Program-made: the position numbers and the translations under genes
Shown here: positions 32,747 through 43,377 of the stretch, piece after piece
How positions within the stretch are numbered: the stretch's first letter is position 1
Layout: each line of letters starts with the position of its first letter
Notes under the pieces: model-generated
The model's input: only the letters and a program-made list of their open reading frames with translations
Databases searched by the model: none
What the model was told of the DNA's origin: nothing
Source: Cryptomeria japonica
Taxonomy: Eukaryota > Streptophyta > Pinopsida > Cupressales > Cupressaceae
Reading direction: 5' to 3'
Length of the DNA stretch: 64,000 nt
Assembly (NCBI RefSeq): GCF_030272615.1
Contig: NC_081409.1
Location: 529,764,291-529,828,290, forward strand

Positions 32747-34261
32747 GAGAGCTAGATTTCTTATAGCTCTTATATTTTGTTAGATACCCCATTTTTTGTA
32801 GCCCATATGATTCTTGCTTCGATGGGAGATTGTATATGACAGTTATATCACTTGTACCTTGAGATATTGATGATTATATATACGAGATATTGATTTGATT
32901 TCATTGTACTTGTGTCGATTGATTTATGAGATGCTTTTCTATATGATTTGTTCTATATGTATGCATATCTATTTAGTATGGATGTATGTAATGCAACCGA
33001 ATATGATTGTTTGTTTTTGTTTCTTTTCATATGCAAATAAATGATGAAAATGAGTAACTAGTAATGCAACGATTTTTTTTTTATGCAATAATGTGAATGC
33101 AAATGAATGTATGAATCTATATAAGATGCATATGTATGCAACTAACATCTCAATACACAAGTACTCGATCGGAGAAATGATGAAAAAGAGAGACCACTTA
33201 GCTTAGAAATGATGATACTTCAAACTCTCATTCAAAAGATAAAGAGATCATTGCTATCATGTAGAAATCACTCAAAATGCAGAAAATGCAGAAAATGCAG
33301 AATGAATGCAAACTAAAAACTAGTCTTTGGATTTGAAATGCTTAATTTTCATCACTGAGCGTTTACAAACATAGCAAGCAGGATAGAGTTCCTTCCTTTT
33401 CATGTGCAATATTAATTATCTTGTTCGCAATGACCCTTTTTTCATTCATATCCTTGGACAAATTACGCATAGACCCAAATTGCACATTTAAAGAAATTCC
33501 CTCAAAACAGGCAAAAAAATGATGAGAACCTCCCTGTAGCATACAAATAAGCGGAGTCGAGGTATGTGTGGTGATTTCACCTTGATGTGAAGGCTCTTAT
33601 CACAAACACCTAGCTGATTAGATGTTTCCAGATCATTAGAATCATTTCTACAAGCAGAAAACAAAGAAAATATTATGCCCCCAATCCTTGCTCCTCTTAG
33701 TCAAGATAGACTTCCTCGAATTACTCAGAGGGAATAATAATCGAAAAAAAATATAAAAGACAACACAAAGAAAGATTTCATGCATATCTCAAACTGTTTA
33801 GTGATTGTTTTCAATAATGTTGTTTTTCTTGTGTATTCAGTGATAAAACTCTTCAGTAGTTAGGAGATAGGTGACTGACTCAGATTGGATGATCGGGTAT
33901 CACTGGCAGAATGATGACTTGGTTGATACTGCTTAGGACACGTAAAATGCTTAGTCGATTACCCTAAGACTAGGACATTGATCAGTTTCAAGCCACGAGG
34001 GTTCTAAAAGAATCAGGATGTCACAAAAGTGACTAAAAGATATGTACAAGCGAAATCAAAGATGCGGGAAAGCAGGAAATGACAAAGTTGCGTTTATAGA
34101 TGGAGCGCTTGAGTACAAGAGGCGCCTGTTTGCCAGGTTTTCACCTACTTGGCAAAGATTTTTTTTTTCTTTTATTTATTTATTTTTCTTAGGACTTTTT
34201 ATGATTTTTTATATTTTTTTCAGGACATTTTATGATTTTTAGATTTTTTTCAGGACATTTT
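32747..34261. other. Unassigned AT-rich region at the 3' side of the minus-strand gypsy element
   Basis: No gene recognised. Rich in ATG/CAT trinucleotides (TATGCATAT-like text, 32940-33150) with a GCAGAAAAT repeat near 33277. It may be the long 3' non-coding spacer typical of TAT/Ogre elements. I could not find the complement of the putative LTR start here. Confidence 0.4.
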
Positions 34262-34552
34262 TTAGCTGTACAAGTTGATGGAGCAGAGAATGCTAAGTAA
34301 AGAATTTCTTCAAGTGGATGGTGTTGATCGGTTCATGGAGCTGGTCTCTTTTTGATGTTGAGAGCTGATAGGCACCAGAGCCAAAGACTGCAGTAACAAT
34401 GTAGGGACCCAGCCAGTTGGGTTCAAAGTTCCCTTTATTGTCCCGAAACTGTTGATTTTTAGGATTTTCTCTCAGAACAAGGTCACCAACCTAAAATTAT
34501 CGTTATCAAAGCTTCTTGTTATATCCTTTAGATATTCTCTTTTGATACACTC
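34262..34552 (-). pseudogene. C-terminal end of gypsy integrase
   Basis: The complement reads GDLVLRENPKNQQFRDNKGN, then PNWLGPYIVTAVFGSGAYQL and a terminal HLKKFFT before the stop, matching the usual GPY/F-containing tail of gypsy integrases. It marks the end of the polyprotein. Confidence 0.75.
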
Positions 34553-35600
34553 TCAGATGATCTGTAACTCGATTTCTTGCAATCTAGATATTTTGTAGTC
34601 TTTATCAATAACAAGACCTTGCAAAGAAACTCTCAAAGATGGTATTTCCACTTCAATAGGTAATACTACTTTAGACCCATACACCAAAGAAAAAGGTGTA
34701 GCCCCAGTAGGTGTTCTAATACTTGTTCTATAAGCCCATAGTGTAGGATTGAGCCATAAATACCAATCCCTGCCAGATTTATTCACTGTTCTGTGTAAGA
34801 TAGTCAGCAGATTTTTGTTAGATGCTTCAACTTGTCAATTTCCTTGAGGGTAATATACGAATGACCAGTGTTGTTTGAATTAATTTCTCATAGAGCTCGT
34901 CTAGATATTCATTCTTGAATTGTCCTCCATTGTCAGTCACGATGGATGAAGGTATCCCATACCTGTAAATGATATAGTTAAAGATGAGCATAACTACTTG
35001 TTTACCGGTTGCTTTGATGAGCGGAACCGCTTCTACCCACTTGGTGAAATACTCAGTGGCAGTTATGATAAACTTGTGTCCATTGGATGATGCAAGATAT
35101 ATTTGACCAATGAGATCAAAGGCCCATTGCTAAAAAGGCTAATGTGTAATGAAGGGTATGAGATCCCTTGGTGAAGCATGTATGAGATTCCCATGTAGCT
35201 GACACTTCTCACAAGTTTTAGAAAACTTTATAACGTCTTTCTTCATGTGTGGCCAGGAGTAGCCAACCCTTAATAGTTTCCAAGCTAAAGTAAGACCATT
35301 TGAATGAGATCTACAAATACCTTCATGGACTTTCGATAATGCACGTTGGGACTTCAGTTTCTAGTCACCTAAGCAAAGTACTATCCAAACCTTGCCTCAA
35401 TAGGTCATTAGCGATGATGACATATCGTGAAGCATTTCGGATTAGGTTCCTTTTCTCATTACGGGTAAGATTCTCTGAGACAATTTGGTCTCGTAGATAA
35501 GAGTAAATATGGCTGTAGCGAGATGAGTCATGTCCAATAATAGAATAGAGCATATGGGACTCAAGAGAATCATACGCAGGGTAATGTAACTCTTCCACCA
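34553..35600 (-). pseudogene. Gypsy integrase core (element E)
   Basis: The start of the domain (RNASRYVIIANDLLRQGLDS) is in the same frame as the RNase H tail. The core then continues in other frames: AFDLIGQIYLASSNGHKFII carries the first acidic residue, GIPSSIVTDNGGQFKNEY the second, and VEASNKNLL the final glutamate, just after a stop in the YYPQGN*Q segment. It ends with YGSKVVLPIEVEIPS. At least three breaks. Intact, it would insert the DNA copy into the genome. Confidence 0.8.
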
Positions 35601-35639
35601 AGAATTCAAAGCGAAAATTAGATTCTTGTAACTCTGGTA

Positions 35640-36033
35640 TGGATGTCAAGGTGGCCATAGCATCTACTGCTCTATTTGCAGATATGGGAATCTCCTGGAA
35701 TGATATAAAAGTAAAATATTTTTTTGAGATCATCCACCATTCTCTTATAAGGCATCAGTTTCTCATCTTGAGTCTGATATGTATCATTGATTTGATGATT
35801 AACTGAGAATCTCCATAGATGTGTAATTCTAGAACCTTCCATTCGATAGCCAACCTGATCTCGTTTACCAAAGCTTCATACTCTGCAATGTTGTTTGTAC
35901 AAGGGAAAAAAATCTTATAAGCCTTCAAGATTGAATACTTTTGAGGAGTAATAAAAAGTATTCCAGCACTAGAAACATGCTGAGTAAAATACCCATCAAA
36001 GAACATCTTCCATGATTGTTGAGTAAGGTGCAT
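35640..36033 (-). pseudogene. Second (archaeal-type) RNase H of the gypsy element
   Basis: WKMFFDGYFTQHVSSAGILF begins the domain, and IAEYEALVNEIRLAIEWKVL plus IYGDSQLIIKSMI carry the acidic residues (first D, central E, D in GDSQL). After a stop near 35755 the closing block IPISANRAVDAMATLTS follows in another frame. A second RNase H of this kind is characteristic of TAT/Ogre elements. Confidence 0.8.
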
Positions 36034-36066
36034 TATTGATTCATCTGGAAATTCTATATGCAGAGT

Positions 36067-36477
36067 TTAAGTGTCTTCAAGTGGAACATTAGCAAGTTGA
36101 TCTGCAATCACCCATCCTTTGATGGCTTTGCGTTCCACATATTCAATATCAAACTCTGTAAGAACCATGACCCATTTAGCCAATCTTCCTGTAAGTGTTT
36201 CTTTGTTGAGAAGATATTTGAGTGGATCAATCTTAGCTACTAGCTTGATGGAATGTGCTAACATGTAGTGTCTCAATTTTTGTGATGTAAAGACCAATGC
36301 CAAGCATGATTTTTCTATTATAGTATGGTTCATTTCATAAGACACCAATGTTCTTCTGATATAATAGATAGCTCTCTCTTTTTTATTTTCATCCTGTTGT
36401 GCCAGAAGTGCCCCCAATGATGAATCAGTAGCTGATATGTATAGAATCAATGGTTTACATTGAATTGGTGGCATCAA
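36067..36477 (-). pseudogene. Gypsy RNase H (element E)
   Basis: LILYISATDSSLGALLAQQD provides the first acidic block, IYYIRRTLVSYEMNHTIIEK the second, followed by the LALVFTSQKLRHYMLAHSI region typical of TAT elements. It is separated from the reverse transcriptase by a stop near 36478-36500. It would degrade RNA in the RNA-DNA hybrid. Confidence 0.8.
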
Positions 36478-36560
36478 TATTGGTGGATTAGATAGGTATT
36501 ATTTGATTTACTGAAGGTGTTTTTCACATTCTTGATCCCAGTTGTATGTTACTCCTTTCC

Positions 36561-37315
36561 TTAATACTTTTGTGAAAGGTTGAGCCTTATCTGTAGCTGA
36601 GAAAAAAAGCGTCTGATTGAGTGGAGACGTCCTTGTAGACTTCTCATTTGACTGATATTCTTTGGAGGTGGCATTTCCATTATAGCTTGGACTTTCTCAG
36701 GATCAACCTCAATTCTTTTCTTTGAAATGATATAACCTAGTAATTTCCTCGATGTCACTCCGAATGCACACTTTTTAGGATTTAGTTGGAGCTTGAATTT
36801 TTCCATTCTATCTAATATAAGGCCTAGCTCTTGAATATGTGTGGATCTCTTCATAGTCTTCACTAAAGTGTCATCAACATACTCTTCCATATTCTTATGC
36901 ATCATATCATGAAAGATAGTAGTAGTTGCTCTTTGGTAAGTTGCTCCTGCATTCTTTAGCCCAAATGGCATGACATTCCAATAGAAAGTTCCCCATGCAT
37001 AGGTGAAAGCTATCTTTTCTTGATCTCTATGAGCTATTTTGATCTGATTATAACCGGAGAATCCATCCGTTAGTGAGTACATCTCATATCCAACAGTCAT
37101 ATCCACTATCATATCAATGTTAGGCAATGGAAAATCGTCTTCAGACATGCTTTATTGAGATCCCTGAAGTTTGTGCAAACTCTAACAAATTTGTCTACCT
37201 TTGATACAGGTACTATGTTTGAAATCCATTCTGCGTAGTTTATTGTTCTGATAAATCCAGCTTTTAGCAATTTTTCTAGCTCAGCTTTGACTAACAGTGC
37301 CACATGAGGGTGCAT
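36561..37315 (-). pseudogene. Gypsy reverse transcriptase (element E)
   Basis: Fingers and palm motifs in order: ELEKLLKAGFI, a VSK-x-D segment, TNFRDLNKAC (with a break near 37140), DGFSGYNQIKI, GTFYWNVMPFGLKNAGATYQ, and catalytic EYVDDTLVK. Then LNPKKCAFGV and KLLGYIISKKRIEVDPEK. All catalytic aspartates are present in the second piece, but the domain is split by a frameshift, and a further break follows near 36560. Confidence 0.88.
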
Positions 37316-37339
37316 CTTGCGAAGTTTTTGCTTGACTAG

Positions 37340-38809
37340 TTAAACTCCTAGTGTAATAGAAAGATGGTGCATGATGAGATCAGGATCTAGACCCGACATA
37401 TCCGAGTATGTCCATGCAAAGTTGATCTTCTTTTCTAGGAAGAGATTGCTAAAATATTTTAACTCTTCTGCTGATAATGATTGAGCTAAGTGGATGATAT
37501 GTGGTGTCTCTTGACTCCCAATATTTACTGGCTGAGTTGGTTCAATCAATATAGAAGACCTTTCCTGAAAATGACTTGGCAGTATATCAAGTATCTCACC
37601 TTCAGGTGCCTAAGAAAGGTTTTCACCCTTAGGTACGTCCTTTATTTTTTCTCTTTTTGATTCTGACATCGCCACAATGTGGTTTTCGCCATCAAATCTT
37701 TTATTTTTCTTCTTTTGATTTTTGTGACTAAGATACTTGATATTTGTTTCAGTCATGTTCTCACTTTGTTCGCTAGTGGAAGAGTCCATTGGTTCAACTG
37801 CATTGAGGTAGTAGGCTAACGTATAGTCATTGGCAAAGATAGGTGCATTCATAGATTGGTTTTGGAGAGTACAATCAATTAGTTCAGGATGTACCAAAGA
37901 TAAAGTTTGGATAGGTTCAAGAGACTTCACAATATTATCATCATAACTTTAGACCGAGAAGTCGAGTTCAAGAAGACTACCTTGCGTAAATGTCTCAAGA
38001 CCAGGAATAGTTCCAACATGATTATTGAAGTTCACACTAATATTTAGTTGACCAAATCCAATAGACCTACTCATAGCACCATTTTCTACACAAGACTGGA
38101 CTACATAGCGTGGTTTGACAGTAACAAGATCAGTAGATAGATTCCCGACATCCATGACAAAGGAGTCAGAGTTTGATGCTGAATAGGTATTATCATCAAT
38201 AGGACTGTTGTTGGAGTCATTAGAGTCATAAGAGGAAGTTTCCGACTCTTCTTCAAGTGATTGAGTGAATGTATGTATAGTGTCAATATCTACACCTTTG
38301 ATGCTGCAAGTTCCTTCGTGATTTGGTTCATTTATCACTTGTATCTGACATACCTGTTGACATAACCTTGATGGCTCTGTGAACTTCTATCTTCTACTCC
38401 ATTCAGCTTCTTCTGAACTAATGACTGGTTTTGTTTCTGCAGCTTCAAATTCTTCTTGTGTAGTGCCATACCTAATTTTTTCTATCCTATTAGAGAGAGA
38501 CATAGTAGGTAAATAATTTTCTTATGTCCTTCCTTCTTTCAGCTTTCATTCATAGTCTGCCTATCTTTTTAATCTGATTTCTTCTATCTCCGTTTGTAGT
38601 TTTAAGCGTATCAACTCTTGTGTTTCATCTGTGATACCATTGGACTCTTTTGGAGTTTCTATACTATATGTATCTGAGAGATGATCTGGACCCCATTCAT
38701 ACTCGTTCGAGTCAGTTTTTGAATCATCTCCTTGTTGTCTACTAGTGTATGTGACTGGAATTTTCAGTGGTGCAAACAATTCCCTGATTCTTTCTACCTC
38801 TTCTCTCAT
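37340..38809 (-). pseudogene. Linker and N-terminal reverse-transcriptase approach of the gypsy polyprotein
   Basis: Several open pieces of acidic, Ser/Thr-rich linker separated by stops (near 38560, 38340, 37945 and 37610). The last piece, 37549-37340, contains INFAWTYSDMSGLDPDLIMH, the conserved block preceding the gypsy reverse transcriptase, in which FAW and GLDP are diagnostic. Confidence 0.65.
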
Positions 38810-38830
38810 ATCCTTTGGGACTTCTACTCC

Positions 38831-39136
38831 TTATAATGTTATAGTTGATACCATTGGGACTTGAGTACTAACTGTTTCCTTTCTCTTGATTGATAATTCT
38901 TTTTGTTCTTTTTCATACTCTTCTTGATTTTGTTGAGTGTTTACTTCCTGTGATAGTGAAGGCAATGTCTTTTTCTTCCACTTAGACTTAGAAGCATGTT
39001 TTTGGTCTGATGTCTTTTCTGGATTATATCCGAGTCCATCATTTGCAGACTTTGTATGTAGATAAATGGGTTCAATAATACCTTCTTGATTTTTTCTTAG
39101 AGGACCAGCACCTGAATATCCCATGCATTGAATCAT
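38831..39136 (-). pseudogene. G-patch-like linker of the gypsy polyprotein
   Basis: MGYSGAGPLRKNQEGIIEPI followed by a D-G-L-G-Y segment fits the G-patch-like motif found between protease and reverse transcriptase in TAT elements. The following text is Lys/Gln/Glu-rich low-complexity linker. Confidence 0.65.
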
Positions 39137-39340
39137 TTTATATCCTAGACCATACTGTGTTGGAGAAATCTCACAATGTCTTACTTCTTTGTTTTCACCA
39201 TCTTATTTGAAAAGCCATTTGAGAACAACATCCTCTTCTATTTCATCTGCAAGGGAAGTAAAGTATTGTACGAAGAGACCATCATATATGACATTTGGAG
39301 TGGAAGTCTGTGGCTTCATAACCTCTGATGGTTTTCCTGA

Positions 39341-39910
39341 CTATTTGGGTGATGGAGGAAGAGAAATGAGTGAAAGTACTGGTTCTATCTTGTATCCATC
39401 CATGCCAGTATCTGTGATTTTGAATTTCTTTTCTAAATCCTTCATCAAGGTTTTTGAACTTTCAGTTGTAGAGGCTGCTCTATTATGAGGCACAAAGGTA
39501 TCATCACTCTTTGTCAATGCATTATAGGGGGAGTTTGTATCAACAAGAATACTGACTTCAACCCCATTATACGGATATTTTAAGCACTGATGATATGTAG
39601 ATGGAACTGCCTTCATTTCATGAATCCATGGCCTACCCAGTAAGATGTTGTATGATAGAGGAAGATCAAGCACCTGGAAAATAATATCCCTTTCTATAGG
39701 TCCTACTCTGATTGGTAATAGTACCAGACCTTTAGATGTTCTTTCTTCTTCATCATAAGCTTTGATTGTTATTTTCTTGGCCAAATCAATGACATTTTCA
39801 GAAAAGCCCAGTTGTGTAAGCAGATTATAGGTACAAATATTCAACCCAGTGCCTCCATCTATCAAAACACGTTTAACTCGATGTTTATGGATCATAGCTT
39901 CAATGTGCAA
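39341..39910 (-). pseudogene. Gypsy aspartic protease region (element E)
   Basis: Retropepsin-like segment with VKRVLIDGGTGLNI, the active-site block in which TAT elements commonly have D-G-G, followed by GPIERDIIFQVLDLPLSYN and the ILLGRPWIHEMKAVPSTYHQ block typical of gypsy proteases. It is open for about 190 codons and reads into acidic linker text. It would process the polyprotein. Confidence 0.82.
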
Positions 39911-40378
39911 TGGCTGGTTATGTGGGTGATTTAGTGAGTTGTCATCTTCTTCAAAGAAAGTAAGCTAATGAGGTGAAGTCAGGTGCCCCACCATAGACTG
40001 AAACCAATCAATATCTAAATCTTTTGGAACATTAGTTGTGAGCAACGCTTTGTCCAAGATCTCTTTATGAGCAGAAGAGATTTTGAGCAATTCAAAGATG
40101 GAGATTTGAGCATTCTTTCTTTTCAGTTGTTCGACAATACTATATCTAGAGGATGATGATGAAGTTAGATGTTTAAATTTAGCAAATGGTGTATCTTTTT
40201 GTTTGTTTGACAAGGTTGGTAGGTTTTATGTTGTTTGAGCCAAAGTTGAAGAACTAGCTCCTTGGAGATTGACTTTCTTTTGAGCGCGGGTCACAACATT
40301 TTCATTTTGTGATTCATCTTGTTTGTCTTTGATTATAATCACACTGTAATATTCAGGTTGGGAAGACTCAATCATGTT

Positions 40379-40593
40379 GATCACATTGTCATTGCTAGTA
40401 TAGGTGTAATTAAATTTGGCACCTCCTTTTGACTTTGAGGAATCACCTTGTTCATAAACAGGTAAGGGATCTTTAAAAGCTGACCTTGATCACATTGTCA
40501 TTGCTGGTATAGGTGTAATTAAATTTGGCACCGCCTTTTGACTTTGAGGAATCACCTTGTTCATAAATAGGTAAGGGATCTTTAAAAGCTCTG
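40379..40593 (-). repeat. 109-bp tandem duplication in the gypsy gag-pol region
   Basis: Units 40379-40487 and 40488-40593 both contain TCACATTGTCATTGCTRGTA, TTGACTTTGAGGAATCACCT and AAGGGATCTTTAAAAGCT. The duplication shifts the frame and produces an early stop for gag. Confidence 0.9.
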
Positions 40594-42187
40594 TGATCAA
40601 CATTAGTTGTGTGATTTCCAACAACAATTTTGCCAGCATCAATGAGATCTTGAATCTCATTCTTGATCTTCATGCAATTGTTTGTGTTATGACCTTTGTT
40701 TTGATGGTATTCGCAGTATTCATTTTCTCTCCACCATTTCGGTTTAACTTCCGGATCATATGGCCTAGAATTATCTGGTAAGGTTATCATATCGTTTTCT
40801 AATAAAGTTTTGAAAGCGGATTCGTATGATTCTTCTAGAGGAGTGAATTCACGTTTAGGTTTTGAAAGCCAAGGTTTCTCTTTAAACCACTCTTTTAATT
40901 TCTTTGGAGGATTTTCTGCTGCAGTTTCAGCTGCTTTGAGTGCTTGCATGCCACTAGCCAAGTTAAATATTGTGGATTTTGATTTTTCTTTAACAATGTC
41001 TACCACTCCATCATTAGTAACGTTTTTGTTGCTATCTTTGCCATATTTCCAATATTTGTTCTTTTCTTTGGAACTAGCTTTCAGTTGTGTTTCTTTCCAA
41101 AGTGAGATATCTCCCTTATTTATAAGCACATCTTCCATCCTGAGGGCATCATCTACCATTTTGTTGAATGATGGATGCACTTGCATTTGGATACTATATT
41201 TCAATTCAGGGATTAAGTTGTTGACAAAGATATCCATCTTTTCAGAATCTGGGATAGGCCGTGAATATCTAGAGAACATCTTTCTCATCGTTGGAGAAAA
41301 GTGAGAAAGGGCTCTCCTGTTTTCTATTTGGTATTGCAAAGCTATATCATAGTGGCTGGGTGACGAATGTTATAGGAGTATTGTTGTAGAAACAGTTGGA
41401 TTAATTCTTCAAAAGTTTTTATTCCCACAGGTAGGCTTGAGAACCATTCCATAGCTTGCCCTCCTAAACTTCTTGGGAAAAGGCGCATGAGATACGTTTG
41501 GTCGTGCATGAACTCCATACATAAAGCACAAAATTATCTGATATGGTCTTGGGGATCTGAGTTACCATCATATTTGTCAAATTTCCGGATCTCCACTCGT
41601 GGAGGAAATGGGGGTATGCAAATGTTTTTGTCAAATGGAAATGGGCATATTGTGTCCAGAGAATATTGTTTTGATGATTTATCCTTCTTTTTCAATTCTG
41701 TGATCTTAGTTCGTAATGCTTGTAACTATTTGTTTACCATTGCCAATGGTGTCTCTTCCTCTTTAGTGATGAGGGTCTCAACGTCATAACCAGTAGGAAG
41801 TTTAGTGCCTTGTTTTGCTAGTTCTAGAAAATAGTCTTCTTTTTCTCTAGCCATGATAACCTTCATCATTTTTCGGAAATATTTATCCTTTTGATATTTA
41901 TGAATATCAGTTTTTGGAGGTTCAGAGGATTCAGATTCACTTGATGAGGAATCACTATTGGTATCATGGATACTGATATCGTCATAAGTTTTATGTTTAG
42001 CAACTTGTCTTCCTTGTTTTGTTCCAGATATGGTGGGAGACAAGGGTTGATCATAAACTGGGATATCTGATGATGAAGGTTTATTAGTGAGAGGATCCTC
42101 TACGTAAAATGGATTATCTTTATATGAAAAGGATTGTCCTTTGCCTTTGGCATCTTTCTTATGAGAACTTCTGGTTTGAATATGCAT
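40473..42187 (-). pseudogene. Gypsy gag (element E)
   Basis: Starts MHIQTRSSHKKDAKGKGQ and runs about 570 codons with breaks: the frame is open at 42187-41726, interrupted around 41725-41340, and open again at 41339-40473. Features are an acidic Ser-rich N-terminal part (DSDSSSSESESSEPP type), the gag core with MRKMFSRYSRPIPDSEKMDI, a Lys-rich stretch, and the zinc-binding CEYHQNKGHNTNNC near the end. It encodes the structural particle protein of the retrotransposon. The C-terminal part carries a 109-bp tandem duplication (listed). Confidence 0.82.
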
Positions 42188-42822
42188 TTTTATTGACTGA
42201 TGTGACCTAAAGCTATTTGTGATACAGAAGTCAAGATCAAATTTAAAGATAGTTGTTCGTTTAACGTATTGATTGAGAGAAGCAACTAAGATTTAGTTTG
42301 GTTTCAGGAAAGATCTATCCTATGTAAGACGTTTATCTAAGTTATCTAGTTTGATTTAAGAGAAGCGACTAAGACTCAGTGTGGTTTCAGGAATGATATA
42401 TCTTGTGTAAGACGTTATCTAAGTGACTTAAGTTTGATAAATGGTTGGTTTGAACTAGCTGAAAGATGATCGACAAAATCGTGCAACACTACGACAAAAG
42501 CACACTATTTAGATTTGTTTATGCTCAGAATGATGATAACCAGTTTTATGCTCACCGTAGACTGTTTTAGGCAAGTTTGACTGTTCTGGACTGACAAAAT
42601 CAAAGATTCGTATGACAGGTTTTACAGGACCAGACGATAATTTAATAGCTTCAGGACGATATTAGCAGTATTTCGTATGAGTTGCTGTCTAGGCTCGTAC
42701 GACATATGGGTATTCCTCAGATGACAAACTGATGAATGCAATGGTGTTTCATATGACACAGAGTCAAAGACCAGACGATAATTCCCTAAGAAAGATGACA
42801 ATTTATCAGGTTTCGTATGACA

Positions 42823-43377
42823 CAGAAATGAGGCATTAAATTAAATTTCTTTCTAACAGTTTGATTAAAGACTTTTATCCTGAACTCATTTGGTTATTTA
42901 CATATTAACCTTAATAAATGAACTTCATCTTATTAACTATATTTTAACTAAGTGCGACGAACTCATCAAGATACATATATCTCAACCTTAATAGATGAAT
43001 TCTTATGTTATCTATGTTTTAACTTCAATGGGTAAATTTCCTCATGTTAGACTCATCTTCAACCGTAATGGATGAATGCGTCCTATTATCTATAATTTTA
43101 ATTTACTGAGCAAATTATATCCATGTTTTAAGTAATAACATGTAATTAAGTTAACCTGCTTAATTGGATCAAATGTCGCGAGTTGAGTTAGGTGTTAAGT
43201 TACGTAATCACGTTGGAAAAATCCTTAGGTTTTGTTTAGTCTTCCGCTGTGTTATCTAAGCTTTGGATAACTCAATGTATCTTAATGTTGTGTCTTATTT
43301 ATAAAAAAAAAATTTATTTGCACTCCATTTGTGTGTTTTAGCTTAATCCCTTCGGGGTTTCCTGGTGGGGCATTACA
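42823..43377 (-). repeat. Putative 5' LTR (or part) of the gypsy element
   Basis: Begins TGTAATGCCCCACCAGGAAA on the minus strand, a start seen in plant gypsy LTRs. It has repeated CATTAAGGTTGA and TAGATAACATAAG-like segments. The inner LTR end and primer-binding site are not identified. The plus-strand copy does not extend into this part. Confidence 0.35.

Larger units (their letters stand above)
34262..43377 (-). mobile_element. Degenerate Ty3/gypsy element, TAT/Ogre type (element E)
   Basis: Minus-strand order: putative LTR start, leader, gag, protease, G-patch-like linker, reverse transcriptase, RNase H, second (archaeal-type) RNase H, integrase. The dual RNase H, the G-patch segment and the YVDD-type reverse transcriptase with GFSGYNQI and MPFGLKNAGATYQR identify the TAT branch of plant gypsy elements. 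Stops and frameshifts occur in most parts. The right boundary is set at TGTAATGCCCC (complement of 43367-43377), which looks like an LTR start. No matching 3' LTR was found, so element limits are uncertain. Confidence 0.82.

Noticed and set aside
34042-34242. Plus-strand frame rich in Phe
   Set aside because: Created by T-rich repeats (ATTTTTTTCAGGACATTTTA type) beside the gypsy element.
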